This document shows positions 1 through 10,535 of a DNA stretch of 64,000 bases, in pieces. The notes under the pieces are model-generated. The model saw only the letters and a program-made list of their open reading frames with translations, did not search any database and was not told the DNA's origin. The DNA is from Peromyscus leucopus (Eukaryota; Chordata; Mammalia; Rodentia; Cricetidae), in assembly GCF_004664715.2 (NCBI RefSeq), contig NC_051074.1:17027678-17091677 (forward strand). Direction: 5' to 3'. Made by a program: the position numbers and the translations under genes. Positions within the stretch are counted from its first letter, which is position 1, and each line of letters begins with the position of its first letter.

Positions 1-59
1 CTTTTTCTCTACCCTTTTAATAAAACAGTGATCCAAATTGGTCTTACATTGTGCTTCTT

Positions 60-638
60 TTTTCTTTTTATTGAAAACAGATTGTTTTCTCACACAATCT
101 ACCTAATTACAGTGTTCCCACCTTGTACTCCTTTCAGTTCCTCCTTCCTGTCTCTCGTTTTTAAAAGAGGCATCTAAGCTATAAACGTAAAATAAAATAT
201 AGTAAGACAAAACAACAAACCCATCTGAATAGGACTAAACAAGAAAACAGAAGGAAAAGAACCTAAGAAAAGGCACAAGAAACAAATACAGACACAGAAA
301 CCCAATTCTTTTCATAATTAGGAGTCCATAAAATGTACAAAACCAGAAACCATAGTATATATGCAGGTAATATATATTTAGGGTTAATAAAAAGAAAAAT
401 ATAAAAATGAAAGAATAAAATTAAAACATCCAGAAAGAGCCTGGAAATGATATTATGCGACAAGGAACCTCCTAAGATGCCAATGAGGTATTTTCCTGTT
501 GGCCGTCTAATTCTGGGCAGGTAGTCTGCCCTGAAGAGTTGTTTGTTTCCTCGGTGAGACTCAGATTCTCTTGAAGAAAACTCAGTTTTCATTTGCAAGT
601 AGTTATGAATTAGAGATAGTTTCTGGATTCGGGATGGG
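60..638 (-). mobile_element. L1 (Lx-type) 3' UTR, 3'-terminal part of inverted copy 1
   Basis: Read on the minus strand this is the end of a rodent L1. The window begins at the 3' terminus ('ttttattgaaaacagatt', the complement of the terminal 'ctattttcaataaaa' type tail). It then passes back through the A-rich 3' UTR and the block around 560-630 that complements the 'agttttctccaatggagtc' region. The same block occurs on the plus strand near 35,750-35,870 and again on the minus strand near 8,880 and 46,460. The element is interrupted after 638 by a solo LTR and resumes at 1443. It has no coding capacity. Confidence 0.8.
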
Positions 639-1436
639 TGCCTTGGTCCAGCTGCAGCCTGGGTTCGGGTCCTGAGACCGGGAAGAAGCATTGGTAGAAA
701 AGAATGAATTGTCAGATCACCAGATGAGTTGCACACAAGTGGCTGGCCCAGAATAGTGCCAGTCATCTTTATTTATACATAAAAAACAAGCATGCTTTTA
801 CATAATAACAAACAAGTTTTTCCCATCTTCCAACGTTAACCTCCGGCAAAAACAAATATGTCAAATATGCTTTCCCTACTTTTACATCAAAACATCTTTA
901 AAACCAAAACAACACTTAACATTTTGGTAGCTGGGCCAAATACTGAGCCAGGTACATCTTGTCTTACAAAACTAAAAGGTGATTGACAAAGGCACACATT
1001 TTTCAAGGACAATAATTTTGTTCAAATTGTATTCACAGAAATAGGGATGATCTGCCTCTAATCCTATCAGCACTGAATCAGAACAGCTCTTGGGGTCTGT
1101 GAAAACTGGCATCCCCAGACAAGAGACCTAGGAAGCATCAGCTCACAAAGAATTTTAGGGGAACATAGTCAAGAGAAAATGGGGTTTCCAGAAATGATCA
1201 CAACTGTCCTATGCATGATTTATGAAAATAACACTAAAACTACCAAGAGAATCATCAATATTACGAGAAAGAAGAGATCATGCAGGTTACTCGGTCCCAG
1301 CAGTATTCTGTGCTGTCCTGAAGTTCACAGGCACTTGTTGAGTAAGACTCTCCCTGTGGGCTTTTGCCTCATCTGGAGACCCATTGGACAAGCACTCATA
1401 CACTGGTCTGAAACCAGGCTGCAGAGCTCTCAACAG
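639..1436 (-). mobile_element. Solo LTR (ERVK-like) inserted in L1, with 6-bp target duplication
   Basis: About 798 bp bounded by TG and CA (plus strand TGCCTTGG...CTCAACA) and flanked by the direct repeat GATGGG at 633-638 and 1437-1442. The flanking L1 reads straight across the junction ('ggatggg' then 'aagcatttgtctacttc'), which fixes both ends. On the minus strand it starts TGTTGAGAG. It carries 'tataaataaag' (TATA-like sequence and polyadenylation signal) at about 764-775, upstream of a 3' end 'ctggaccaaggca'. A 6-bp duplication is typical of class II (ERVK) LTR elements. No internal viral genes are present, so this is a solo LTR left by LTR-LTR recombination. Confidence 0.82.
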
Positions 1437-1442
1437 ATGGGA

Positions 1443-1608
1443 AGCATTTGTCTACTTCTTTCAACTCTAGAACTCTATCTGGTGCACACCCGTGTAGGCC
1501 CTGTGAATGCTGCCTCAGTCTCTCTAAGTGCATGTGTATCAGTTGTATGTATTTAGAAGGCCTAGTTTCCTTGGTGTCTTCTATCCCGTCTGGCTCTTAC
1601 ATTTGAAA
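1443..1608 (-). mobile_element. L1 3' UTR, inverted copy 1, continuation beyond the solo LTR
   Basis: Continues the minus-strand L1 3' UTR interrupted at 638. The block 'ggccctgtgaatgctgcc' followed by 'tttccttggtgtcttc' has relatives at 9,010-9,110 and 46,590-46,680 in the same orientation. It ends at 'ggctcttac', where the neighbouring L1 sequence switches strand. Confidence 0.75.
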
Positions 1609-2275
1609 TCTAATACAGTAGACGCTACTAAAACCACATACATATATTTGCTGTTGGCCAAAGAGGTCCCTTTGGTTGCTCTTCACAAACTGACAGCAAG
1701 GCCCCACTGCTGAAGACAAGTCCTACACAACTCATTGAATATGGAGAAGTCAATCTAGTGCCTACATAAAGCTTTCACCTCTATTGGCTGGTGTTCTTGT
1801 TATCAGAAGTAACTCTCATATTATCAAAGGAAAAATGTCAGCACCAACCCATCTACCTTTTGATCTCCTGTGGTGTCCTGGCTGCCTGTGCTATGGTGTC
1901 ACAAAGCATGTGGGAGTAACCAAATGATATCAGACTTGATTGAAGGGCAACTCAACAGTATGTAACTCATACCCACCACTGCTTGGGTGACTATGAACTT
2001 GACACAAGATATCCCAGGGACCTAAGGTAAAACCAAACACCATTGTTCTACTACAGGAATTTAGCAATATAATGACTCCTAATGACATTCTATTATAGTC
2101 ATGTATCAGTGTCTTTCTCAGTCATCACCAGAGAAGCTTCCACCTGCAGCAGATGGGAACAAATATATAGACTAATAGCCACACATTGTAGACAGTGAGA
2201 GATGTTGGATCACTTAGCCTTAAATGTATTGTCTCCATCAAACCATCCCACCTCAGGTCTCAGGGAACTCTATAT
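1609..2275 (+). mobile_element. L1 3' UTR, upstream segment of inverted copy 1
   Basis: Plus-strand L1 3' UTR: 'ctcttcacaaactgacag', 'atgtgggagtaaccaaatg', then 'atgactcctaatgacattc' and 'cagagaagcttccacctgc'. Parallel sequence is at 47,430-47,890. In the element this part lies upstream of the neighbouring minus-strand block. The left-to-right order, 3' segment on minus then upstream segment on plus, is what twin-priming inversion of a minus-strand insertion leaves. Confidence 0.75.
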
Positions 2276-3685
2276 TGTGATTCTTTATATTTTACAAATT
2301 TCTCTGAATTTATTTTCTGCTCTTGGTTTTACAAATTTATCTTGGAAGTTTTCTTGATTATTTCAGATAATAGATTTGGAAATTTAAGTTATTTTTAAAG
2401 TTATTTATTTTAGTTTTTGAGATATAATTACATAATTTCTTCTTTCTCTCCCTGACCTCCAAACGCTCTCATTATATCTTTCCATTCTATCTTTCAAACT
2501 CATGGCTTCTGTTTACATTAATTATTATTATAAACATATATCAACACACATATAATGAAAGCATAGATCTTGGGGGATCTTATGACCTCCTATTACTGAA
2601 TCAGAATCATCCCTAACTACATTCAAAGTATTTGTCTTTATATCAACAGATAAATTCTTTTATAGTTAAGCTATTGTCTGACTGTAATCTAATATTAAGA
2701 TTTTCATCATGTATCATTAATAGTAATAGAATTAATAGAGCTATAAAAATATCTTCTGACAAATAAAACAGATTAGTAGAATAAAACTTCATATTTGTTT
2801 AAATTGATCTCTCAAAAAAGAGGGTTCTGCAAATGCTCAGTATGAATAAAATTTTTTATTCACAAGGTTCAGTAATTTCTATAGATGTTAAGTAATAACA
2901 TCAATAATCAATTCATGTTTTCATATAGTATATGTACTTTGGCATGGATATAAAATTATATGCAAATGTTTTTCTTTTCATCCATAAAAAATTATATCTC
3001 TTTCTAATGACAATTTTTTTGGGGGGGGGGTCAATCAGCACTCTTTCAGCCTATTAGCAGACATGAAAACTTGATTTTAAAGGATAAAATGTGCCAAGGA
3101 AAATGTTTTGGTCAAATTTGGTTTTAATAGTTGTTGAGTCAAGCAGAACAGCACTCAAAAATGCTTCTATAAAGAAATATTGTATTAATTCATCTTACAA
3201 AATCAGAATTTATTGAACTTACTAGTCTTGCCAACTTTTAATGGTTAAGGTATCTTTCAAGAAAATTTGGGATCACAAATATCAAAACTGTTACTTTATA
3301 GTTATTACATTCATGTGTATGTATTATATAAAGCTCATGTTATATATAAGATAGAGAGAAAAAATGCCTTGTTTTTGCTTAGTTAAATAACCTCTGTTTA
3401 TGGATTGACTCTGTGTAGGGGAAATACTAAAAATGAAAATATCCCTAATATTTTCTTATATTTTAGTTTTTTTATATTTGAAAAAGGACATAAATATAAT
3501 CTTATTTAAAAGCTATATATTGCTAATGAGCCAATACTGTTTTTATTGCTTTGTTTGTAGTTTTCAATAACTTACAAAGTGGCAGGTTTCCTTACGATCC
3601 TTTCATACCTGCTTAGTGACTCTAACCATTCCCCAGTCCTATAAGTCATCTCCCTGCCTAGACATATTTTTCTGCAACAGAGTTT
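2276..3685. other. AT-rich DNA, one L1 scrap, one T7G10 run
   Basis: About 2395-2550 (minus) resembles the extreme 3' end of another L1 subfamily ('gagatataattacataatttc', 'ttcaaactcatggcttctg'), the complement of the type seen at 12,820-13,215. A homopolymer pair, seven T then ten G, sits at 3014-3030. The rest is AT-rich with no recognisable gene or repeat. Confidence 0.5.
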
Positions 3686-3689
3686 CAAT

Positions 3690-4195
3690 GGCTGTACAAA
3701 CCATACTTAAGGGCAGGCCCCATGCCCAGTAGTAGATGACCAACAAAAAATGAACTCAGTGGAATTTTTGAAGTTTCCTTGTCTCATAATGCTTTAGTAG
3801 GATTTTTGTTGTTGTTGTTGTTTTGTTTTTGTTTTTGTTTTTGTTTTTGTTTTTGGTCTATTGTTGGTTTAGTTTTGTTTTAAAACTTACAGGTCTTTTA
3901 CATGTATGTTCCAGTTTCTGATTTTGTGGAACTTGTGTGAGTGTGTTATTGCATATATATATATATGTTTCTTAAGCTTTTTCTTTGGCTCGTTTTCTTC
4001 CATTTGTTTGCTTGTTTTGTCTTATTTGTTTTCATTTTATCTTTTTTTATAGCTGTTTGTTTTCTAGTGAGAGAGAGAAAGAATGGGTGTAGACTTGGCT
4101 GAAAGGGGAGGTAGGGAGAATCTGGGAGGACTTGGGGGAAGGGAAATCATAGAATATATTGTATGAAAAAAATTTCAATGAAACTATAAAAATAA
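3690..4195 (+). mobile_element. L1 (Lx-type) 3' end with tail
   Basis: Plus-strand L1 3' UTR from 'aagggcaggccccatgccc' through 'ttccttgtctcataatg', a GTT/GTTTTT-rich stretch (3803-3855), the purine-rich block 'ggggaggtagggagaatctg', and the terminal 'agaatatattgtatgaaaa' ending in an A-rich tail. It is the forward counterpart of the minus-strand block at 60-638. It is 5'-truncated and carries no ORF2. Confidence 0.78.
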
Positions 4196-4449
4196 ACAAT
4201 TTATGAGTTGGTGGACATATAAACTGACAATATTTACTTGTTACTATGAAAAGGTAGCAGTGAACATGGATTTCAAGTACATCTGTAGTAGGATAGAGTC
4301 CTACAGTAGAGCCAGTAATGTGTTGTTTCTGTTACAATGGCTTGGTTTTGAAATACAACTTGAAACCACATGTGCTGATTCATCCCACCTTATTTTTTTT
4401 CCTCAGGATTTACTAGACTAATTATATTATTTGATTATGGTTTTGTTTA

Positions 4450-4720
4450 TGTTTTGTTTGTGTATGTGTGTCCTTTCAAATGAATTTTAGTATACATTTA
4501 ATTTTATCCTATGCAAAACAACATGGAATTTCAATGAGTATTACACACCCTGGTGATTATGTTTGCTAGAAAATCCCTTTCACAAGACTGAATCTTCCAA
4601 TATATGAGCATAGGTGATCTTTCCATCTTCTAGTGTCCTCTACTATTTTAATGCAGCATCTTAAATTTTATTATGGAGGTTTTTGCCCTCCTTAGGTTTA
4701 TTTAAATATTATTATCATCA
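4450..4720 (-). mobile_element. Old L1 ORF2 fragment
   Basis: The plus strand resembles the complement of L1 ORF2 downstream of the reverse transcriptase core: 'tcctttcaaatgaattttag', 'ctatgcaaaacaacatgg', 'gatctttccatcttctagtg', then a degraded 'ccttaggtttatttaaatatt'. It is highly diverged and has no open frame, consistent with an ancient copy. Assignment is from memory of ORF2 sequence. Confidence 0.55.
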
Positions 4721-5227
4721 TCATTGTTTGAGACATTATGAATGAATTTTTTTCCTCAGAATGTTTATTATTGGAATTTAAAAAAAAACAGTACATTTAC
4801 TCTTTCGGTGCCAGAATTTAATATTTCTTCATCCATAGCTTAATATGTGTAATTAAGAAACACAAAAGAAAAAATAATAAAATTTACTTCATCTCTCATA
4901 TTATTTTATCTATTTTCTTGCATTTTTGAGAAGAAGGTCATATTTTTTATAGCCTTGAGAGTATGTTGTCTCTTTAGTGAACAGGTGAGCTCTTTTCTTT
5001 GAGGTTATGTGTTTATCTGAATTATTTCCTGCACGTGATTTTAGAGTAAGTTAAATGTGTATCCAGATAAATGTAGGCACCAATCAGTCCCACAAACATA
5101 TCATCTGTCTTAGGCATATGCAAAGCATATAAGCAAATAACATTAGACAATAACATTAGCAGGAGAACAAAATTTCTCAAACAAAAGTACATTTTATGAT
5201 TTTGTGTAGGTGACTCTTTTGTGTTTT
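4721..5227. other. Unassigned AT-rich DNA
   Basis: AT-rich with short A runs. No gene, SINE or recognisable L1 block seen. Confidence 0.4.
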
Positions 5228-5345
5228 GAATTTTCTACACTTATTTCATCTATTTATCATTATGTAATGATTTTATCCATGCATACACTGCATTTTGATA
5301 AATTTCACTCACTTTCCCTCCTCTGCACTCTCTTCCCATGTCCTT
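5228..5345 (-). mobile_element. L1 3' end fragment
   Basis: 'ctgcattttgataaatttcac' followed by a pyrimidine-rich tract ('tttccctcctctgcactctc') is the complement of the purine-rich end of rodent L1 3' UTRs. It resembles the longer copy near 58,540-59,040. Confidence 0.45.
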
Positions 5346-6700
5346 TCCCTTCCCACTCACAATTCCTTTCAAGTTTAATGTGAACTTTTTTAATAAGTGC
5401 ATCGAATCAACCTAGTTAACTATCACAGATATTAATCTGCATAGAATTACTCATGAGTCTCTTGGCTTTCATACTGAAAGTAGAAATCAGAATAAAAACT
5501 TAAAATTAGCACATCCATGAAACTTTCTGAAAAAGGAGCTCTGCTTGTTGAAATTAAAATTTTGTATAAGAAAAAATGTTAAAATATTAACTGACTTATA
5601 TTGAAACATTATATAATTTTATAGGTTACCACATTCCCAAATGTGCTTTAGATTTATTAACCCTATGGGAGTAACATGAAATCATCATAAAAACGTGATG
5701 ATTTGACTTTAAATCTCAAGGAAATAAATTTAGTACAGCCATCACACAAATCTAGACACAGAATCCATCTCACATACATTTTCCTCTATTAAGTTTGAAT
5801 TTTTATTACCACATGACTTTGTAACCAAAATACCAGGTGAACATATTTTACTTTATAATCACCAGAACATCTCTCTTTGACTCCAGAGCTAATCTGTAGC
5901 TAAATGAATCTCTTTATCATTTTGAGTATTCTGGACTTCATATTCATTGGATCAATTAAATCAGCTCCTTTAGACATCAAAACACGTTGCCAAATCGTGA
6001 ATTCTTTTTAAGTTTATTTTTGATCCCTTCATATCTTTAAAAAATATTCCAAATCTTCTTTCCCAATTTGAACCCTTTTTATTTTTAATGTCACAATGAG
6101 CTTTGATTCTAATACTTCAGACAAACACATAAAGACACACACATACACACAGAAAACACGACAAAGCAGAGAAGGGAAGAGAGGGGGAAAGGGAAAGGAG
6201 AAACCAGTAATGATTGCATGTAGGTGCAATGCATTTTTAATGTTCTATACTATCTTCTACAACAGTTTTCAGGCCATTTTTAATGTTGATTAAAATAGTA
6301 TTTATATCTTCATCTAATTTCTGGTACATACATTCCTCTACTGATATCTCTGCATAGTTGAGTGCTCTGTAGATCCTGAAGCATTACAGTATTTGTTTTG
6401 TATGAATTATGTGACCAAGTCAATACTGACTTTTCAAAACCATGACTTGTGACTTGCAAATAATATTTTCTGTCCTTAGAGTGGCACTGATAATCTCATA
6501 GACATCTTATTATTTCTCAGGGTTCATTAATAAATTATTATTAATAAAATAGGTAACTAAAATTATTTAATGATTAAGAAAGTTATATATCCTTATAACA
6601 TCCATATAATATGAGTCTCTATATTTAGTGAGATACAAACACCAAAAGGTACACGCAGAAATAATGTAGGAAATTAATGAATGAGAATACTTTCACTTTG
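5346..6700. other. Unassigned AT-rich DNA
   Basis: No gene recognised. A short purine-rich stretch at 6166-6205 is open on both strands only because of its composition. AT-rich throughout. Confidence 0.4.
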
Positions 6701-6701
6701 A

Positions 6702-7065
6702 TGTAGATGGAATTTTCTGTCCCTCCTTGTCCCGCAGATGTTCAATCCCAAAAAAACACACAGTGGCTTATATTTATTATAGACTGTTTGGCCTATTGCT
6801 CAAGCTTATAACTAGTTCTTATGCTTAAATAAACCCACAATTCTTGTCTATGATTAACCACATGGCTTAGTACCATTTCTCAGTATGGCATTCTCATCTT
6901 GCTTCCTCTGCATTTAGCTGGTGACTCCGTCTGTCTTTCCTCTTCCTTACCTTCTCCTAGTCTGGACACAAACCTACACTTCCTGCCTGGCTACTGGCCA
7001 ATCAGTGTTTTATTAAACCAATAGGAATGACAAATCTTTACAGTGTATAAGAGCATTATCCCACA
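6702..7065 (-). mobile_element. Solo LTR, rodent ERV (RMER17-like)
   Basis: Bounded by TGTAGATGG on the left and CCCACA on the right. On the minus strand it reads TGTGGGATAATG..., then 'cctattggtttaataaaac', 'ctgattggccagtagccag' and 'gcaggaagtgtagg', and ends 'ccatctaca'. The CCAAT-like and AATAAA-like words are normal LTR parts. The same family appears at 63,036-63,414 (+) and 37,982-38,289 (-). No clear target duplication was found. The RMER17 name is from memory and unverified. Confidence 0.65.
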
Positions 7066-8301
7066 GCACTCTGGCATTTATTATAACTAACCTTTGCAGA
7101 AATCAATAGTTTCATCAATTTATCTATGAAAATGAGTGTTCTGCATGGCTTAAACCAAATACTATGAGTAGTAGTTGAACATGGAATAGCCACAAATTTT
7201 TAGTTTTACACATGTAGTTATCTATGATTTGTGCTCAATATCATATCTAAAATTCATAATATTATAGGAGAAATGTGCAATCACTTTTGATTTTTGCAAC
7301 AGAAAAAAATGAGGAGATTAGATACTAAGGTTTAAATACATCTAATTCTACTACTGAGCTTTCTTATCTTATGAAGAGTGAAGTACTGTCTTTAATTCTG
7401 CTAAATTATTTTTCAGGCATAATCAAGATAATTTGGAATAAATATATCTCATAGAATCAAAATAAATTAACTATTTTAAAAATCAAAGACTTTAGAAAAC
7501 CTGCCTTAAGTAAGCTTTTTCCAGAAAGTTAAAAACTAAATTGTGCTCATTAGGCACGTTACAGTCATATGACATAATTAATAAACATAATAAATTAAAT
7601 AACAATACACATAATTACTCTCTCATTCTTACAAAGGCTTATTCTCAACATCGAAGAAATAAATGGAACTGCTAATGTATATTTCTTCTATCACAGCACT
7701 GTCATCTCTGAGAATGACTGAAGCCAGAAAAATCTCTTCATAATTACAAAAGGAAATACATTTTAAAGGCCAAGAATACATTGTATTTGTACTATGAGCT
7801 AATCTGTTTTTGGAAGAACATTTGTCCTCTACATGTGTGTTATAAATACAAAGTAACAGCTAGACTTGATAAATGCTTCAAGTCTGATAAAATTTTACTT
7901 TAGTAAACACTATGCTACAATCTAATTATTCTTTTTTAAGTCACAACCATAATAATTCATCCTCAACCAAAGCTTCTCAAGGTACCCCATTCAGTGGGAT
8001 TTGCTTACAGAAACATGACCTAAGAAAAATGAGGCACATTTTGTCCTGTATTCATAAATACAGACAAAAGAGAGACGCCTTTAAAGCAAATACAGCATAC
8101 AATATGTTCACAAGGATGATAAAGTAAATTCCTGAAAACACAAGAGTAACATATCAATTTAACATCTGTGATATATGCACACATAAACTGAAGCACAGTT
8201 TTAATTAGTGAGCTATTGGTAATTTGAACTAACTACCCAGTTAATAATTTGTATGTTTATCAAGCTTTGTTTGCTTCATTTGTTTTACTCAGAGCAAGAA
8301 A
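7066..8301. other. Unassigned AT-rich DNA
   Basis: No gene or recognisable repeat. The short open frame at 7912-8127 has no motif and typical intergenic composition. Confidence 0.4.
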
Positions 8302-8304
8302 TAT

Positions 8305-8487
8305 GGCTGGGAAAGGCACTCGCCACTCAAAGCCCGACAACCTGAGTTTGACCTCTGGAACCTATGTAAAGGAAGAAAGAAAGAATGACCCTCTAGGTAA
8401 GTGTCCTTTTACCTATACACACAAGTGTGCCCTCCAACCACATCATACACAGGCTCAAAAACACATTGGCACACACATTCACATATA
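8305..8487 (+). mobile_element. B2/B3-type SINE, diverged
   Basis: Begins 'ggctgggaaaggcactcgc', with the tRNA-like internal promoter remnant 'gacaacctgagtttgacctc' (degenerate box B). It ends in a CA-rich part and a weak A-rich tail. A tRNA-derived rodent SINE on the plus strand. Confidence 0.6.
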
Positions 8488-8559
8488 ATGCTGAATTTTT
8501 AAAATTTCTTTGCTTGTTTTGTTACACTGGTTCATTTTTATAGAATATATTTTGTTCAT

Positions 8560-8755
8560 GTTTCTCACTCCCTTAAGCCCTCTCAGATCATTCCCAACTC
8601 AGTACCCACCAAATTTTATGTTCTTTTCCATTTTTCTTTCAAAATAAAAACACAAGAGAACTGAAAATTAAAACAAACAAAAGAACAATAAAGCAAAAAA
8701 TGCCAAAACAAAAACAAAAATTGAAACCACACACACATACATACACACCACATAC

Positions 8756-8805
<50 letters not shown>

Positions 8806-9474
8806 ATGGGCTTTCTTTTTTGTGTTGGCCATTTACTCCTGGGCATGGGACCTGCCCTGGTGTTTGGTTTATATACCCAGTGAGACTCCATTGGAGAAAA
8901 ATTATTTTACTTTTGCCAGTGTTACTAATTGTAAATAGCTTCTTGACTATGTATAGGATGCTATGTATGTTCCCTCAGTCTTGGAGCTGGGACCTCATTT
9001 GACTTGAACCTGTGCAGTGTTTATGTGTGCTACCATGGTCTCTCTGAGTTCATACTTGCATCAGTCCTGCTATGTCTGGAAGACAAAGTTTCCTTGGAGT
9101 CATCCACCACCTCTAGCTCTTAAAATCTTTCCACCTCCTCTTCCTCATAGATTCCCTAAGCCTGGGAGTAGGGGTTTGATGAAGACATCTCATTTAAGAG
9201 TGAATTCTCCAAAGTCTCTCACTCTCTGCACATTGTCCAGTTGTGGGACCATATGTTAATTCCCAACTACTACAAAAAGAATCTTCGCTGATGTGGGCTG
9301 AGTGACTCATTTATCTATAGTTAGAGCAGTGTGTTATACATCATTTTATTGTAATGATCCTTTAATGGAATAATAGTATTTGTTTCCCTTGGGCCATGAC
9401 CTATATACTCTCAGGATTATGGACCCCTTAACAATGTCAGGTATGACTTTCTTCTCATGAAATTGTCCTTAGTT
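8560..9474 (-). mobile_element. L1 (Lx-type) 3' UTR, 3'-terminal part of inverted copy 2
   Basis: Starts near the L1 3' terminus ('tagaatatattttgttcatg' complements the terminal block). It passes a long (CA)n tract that has grown inside the A-rich part, then 'ccagtgagactccattggag' (8877), 'gtcatccaccacctctagc' (9098) and 'acattgtccagttgtggg' (9230), and ends 'attgtccttag'. Matching minus-strand blocks lie at 1443-1608 and 46,420-46,870. At 9475 the L1 sequence switches to the plus strand. Confidence 0.78.
8744..8804. repeat. (CA)n microsatellite
   Basis: Imperfect then pure CA repeat, pure from about 8761 to 8803. It lies within the A-rich segment of the L1 3' UTR, so it probably expanded from that sequence. 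Confidence 0.95.
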
Positions 9475-9945
9475 CATTGCTGCTCTATTCATAACAGCTA
9501 AAAATTGGAAAAAGCCTAAATGTCCATCAACTGAGAAGTGGATAATGAAAATATGGTACATTTGCACAGTGGAATATTATTCGGCTCTGAAGAAAAAGGA
9601 AATTATGAAATTTGCAGATAAATGGACGGAGCTAGAAAAAAATCATCCAGAGTGATGTAATTCAAACCCAAAAAGACAAATATGGTATGCTTTCTCTTAT
9701 ATGTGGAGGTTGGCTTTTAAGTTTTCAGTACAAATAACCAAAGAGGTTAGGTAATTAGTAAGGAATGTTTTTGTAGTGTAAGGGTGGGATCTCATCCTAG
9801 AGAAAGGAAATAGAATACAGTGATAGAGAGAGGTAATGTGGAAAATAGAATAGACAGATGAGATCGAGAGGGTGATGGGGGGAAGAGAGGGACTGTGAAG
9901 AGGAACACTAAACGCTAAATGGTGCTTTAAAAACCAGATGGAATG
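9475..9945 (+). mobile_element. L1 ORF2 end / start of 3' UTR, upstream segment of inverted copy 2
   Basis: Classic L1 sequence on the plus strand: 'ctattcataacagctaaaaa', 'aaatgtccatcaactgagaa', 'gtggaatattattcggctc', 'gaaatttgcagataaatgg', then a purine-rich part ending near 'aggaacactaaacgct'. By comparison with 46,910-47,880 this segment lies upstream of the minus-strand block beside it, so the pair forms one insertion with its 5' part inverted. About 0.5 kb of element sequence is missing between the two parts. Confidence 0.75.
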
Positions 9946-10085
9946 ATTATATCTTTAAAGAAGTTTTATTTTCTTGTTTCTAAACATCATAGAAATGACA
10001 AAACATTAGTTTAAATAGGTGTCTGTAAATAACAACTAATTGAATACCAAGATGCTGCAATATTATTATTCTTATTTTATTGTTT

Positions 10086-10264
10086 TATTTGTGTGAATGC
10101 ATTTATACATGTGTGTGCTCATGTCACTCTGATTTTGGAGGTTAGAAAACAGTTTGCTGAAGGGCAGTTCTCTACTTCTATCATAGGAATTCTGGTGATC
10201 AAACTCAGGCCATCAAGTTTTCTAGCAAGCATTGTTGCCAAATAAATCATCTCATCAGACCAGT
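10086..10264 (-). mobile_element. B2/B3-type SINE
   Basis: On the minus strand it reads 'gatgagatgatttatttgg', 'gatggcctgagtttgatcac' (box B-like) and 'ctaacctccaaaatcag', then a CA-rich part and an A/T-rich tail at the left end. A tRNA-derived rodent SINE. Confidence 0.6.
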
Positions 10265-10372
10265 ATTATTCTTGAAACATTTGAGTAAAATATCATAAAA
10301 CTATAATTCTGTGATTTGCTTTATTTCAGTGTGAATTTGTAACAAGTACCAAAAAAATCCTATAACATTTAA

Positions 10373-10535
10373 GCCTGGCAACAGTGGCCCACATCTTTAA
10401 TCTCAACACATGGGAGGCAGAGGCAAACAAAACTTTGTGAGTTCAAAGACAGCCTTGTCTACAGAGCCATTTCCAGGACAGTCAAGGCTAAGAAGTACAA
10501 CACTGTCCACCCCAGCACCCCCCCCCAAAAGACAC
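10373..10535 (+). mobile_element. B1 SINE, diverged
   Basis: 'gcctggcaacagtggcccac', 'ctttaatctcaacacatggg', 'ggcagaggcaaacaaaac', 'cagccttgtctacagagcc', and a C-rich end near 10,520. A 7SL-derived B1 with many substitutions, so an old copy. Confidence 0.75.

Noticed and set aside
263..766. 167-codon minus-strand open frame
   Set aside because: It crosses an L1 3' UTR and the end of the solo LTR; no protein motif and no gene context.
1179..1556. 125-codon plus-strand open frame
   Set aside because: It spans the LTR/L1 border, so it cannot be an ancestral gene.
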